The position numbers and the translations under genes are program-made. 5,572 bases of DNA, taken from the NCBI GenBank assembly GCA_946633495.1, contig CAMPAX010000163.1, positions 1-5,572 of the forward strand, read 5' to 3'. The stretch comes from an uncultured Lachnospiraceae bacterium. Lineage in GTDB: Bacteria > Bacillota > Clostridia > Lachnospirales > Lachnospiraceae. Position 1 is the stretch's first letter. The number at the start of each line of letters is the position of its first letter. Below, piece after piece: positions 5,336 to 5,572 of this stretch. Under the pieces are notes generated by a model. The model saw only the letters and a program-made list of their open reading frames with translations, was not told the DNA's origin and ran no database searches.

Positions 5336-5450
5336 TTGCAGATCATTCGGTTCGGTTTTTCCTGTAAGGATAAGTCAGCCGCCGTTTTACGGATTCTCTG
5401 CTGTGGGAGAAAAATACTGCGGCTTTTAACGGCTGTATATCCTGAGAAAC
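5336..5450. other. gene-free spacer with nested inverted repeats
   Basis: I see no gene here. CAGCCG (5376-5381) pairs with CGGCTG (5430-5435). Inside this are CCGT-TTT-ACGG (5382-5392) and TTCTC/GAGAA (5394-5398/5407-5411), a layout resembling a small multi-branch fold. GCCGTT (5381-5386) can alternatively pair with AACGGC (5428-5433). On the minus strand this would be the 3' UTR of the gene ending at 5451. There is no T-run in the right place for a terminator on either strand. Confidence 0.35.
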
Positions 5451-5570
5451 TCATTTGGAACGGAGAGGGTGGTGCCTTAGATACATCCATAGGACCGGCT
5501 TCTCCAGGATCCGTTTCAACTTGATCTGGATTTTGGTCTCTTTGGCAACCGGCTGAACAAGGATGGAAGG
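5451..5570 (-). CDS. probable C-terminal fragment of a leftward gene (5' end outside window)
   Basis: On the minus strand a frame is open from the right edge to TGA at 5453-5451, giving 39 residues (VQPVAKETKIQIKLKR, then ILEKPVLWMYLRHHPLRSK). Codon choice (ATC, CAG, AAG, GAG, CTG) resembles the other genes, and the peptide has a natural mix of basic and hydrophobic residues. The bidirectional terminator at 5305-5333 would serve it, about 118 nt beyond the stop. An overlapping frame on the same strand stays open from the edge to 5296, but it would read through the terminator hairpin and its Pro/Ser/Gln-rich peptide looks artificial. I do not recognise the family. The short visible length keeps confidence low. 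Confidence 0.4.
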   Translation of the reverse strand, partial: PSILVQPVAKETKIQIKLKRILEKPVLWMYLRHHPLRSK

Positions 5571-5572
5571 CA

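Noticed and set aside
5255..5524. 89-codon + strand open frame starting after GAGTGAGG
   Set aside because: It also passes through the terminator hairpin, and the peptide is Ser/Cys/Arg-rich without recognisable features.
5296..5571. Minus-strand open frame across the right end, 91 codons
   Set aside because: It reads through both arms of the strong terminator and has an unnatural Pro/Ser/Lys/Arg composition. The overlapping frame ending at 5451 looks more gene-like.

Overview
The window looks like a chromosomal segment of a low-to-moderate-GC Firmicute, most likely a Clostridia/Lachnospiraceae-type gut anaerobe. This is inferred from strong AGGAGG ribosome binding sites, sigma-A-type promoters with 17-bp spacers, A/T-flanked intrinsic terminators at convergent gene ends, and a membrane-anchored MutS-like protein of a kind I associate with that group. 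I see no insertion sequence, CRISPR array, tRNA or rRNA.

Layout from left to right. (1) The C-terminal end of an unrecognised acidic, Glu/Gln-rich protein runs off the left edge (to 239, +). (2) A perfect-stem bidirectional terminator (238-275) separates it from a convergent small gene (302-736, -). That gene encodes a 144-aa protein with one hydrophobic N-terminal segment and a Lys/Glu/Ala-rich helical tail, of YtxH/LEA-like character. (3) Back-to-back promoters (about 828-892) drive this small gene leftward and a large gene rightward. A 14-bp TetR-operator-like inverted repeat lies inside the rightward promoter. (4) At 959-2833 (+) lies a 624-aa MutS-family ATPase with four predicted membrane helices and no N-terminal mismatch-recognition domain. 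(5) A 210-bp intergenic region holds a good promoter (TTGACG-N17-TAAAAT) within a cluster of repeated TGAC motifs. (6) At 3044-5134 (+) is a 696-aa soluble, mostly helical protein that I do not recognise. It has a very strong ribosome binding site and codon use typical of high expression. (7) A structured 3' region with tiny ORFs and a hairpin (5135-5304) leads to a strong bidirectional terminator (5305-5333). (8) A probable C-terminal fragment of a leftward gene (5451-5570, -) enters from the right edge.

The two large + strand genes appear to be separate transcription units: the second has its own promoter, although no clear terminator lies between them. The best candidates for new biology are the highly expressed 696-aa protein of unknown family with its repeat-rich promoter, and the membrane MutS-like protein under possible TetR-type control next to a divergent small membrane/stress-like protein. 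No complete multi-gene system can be demonstrated from this window alone.
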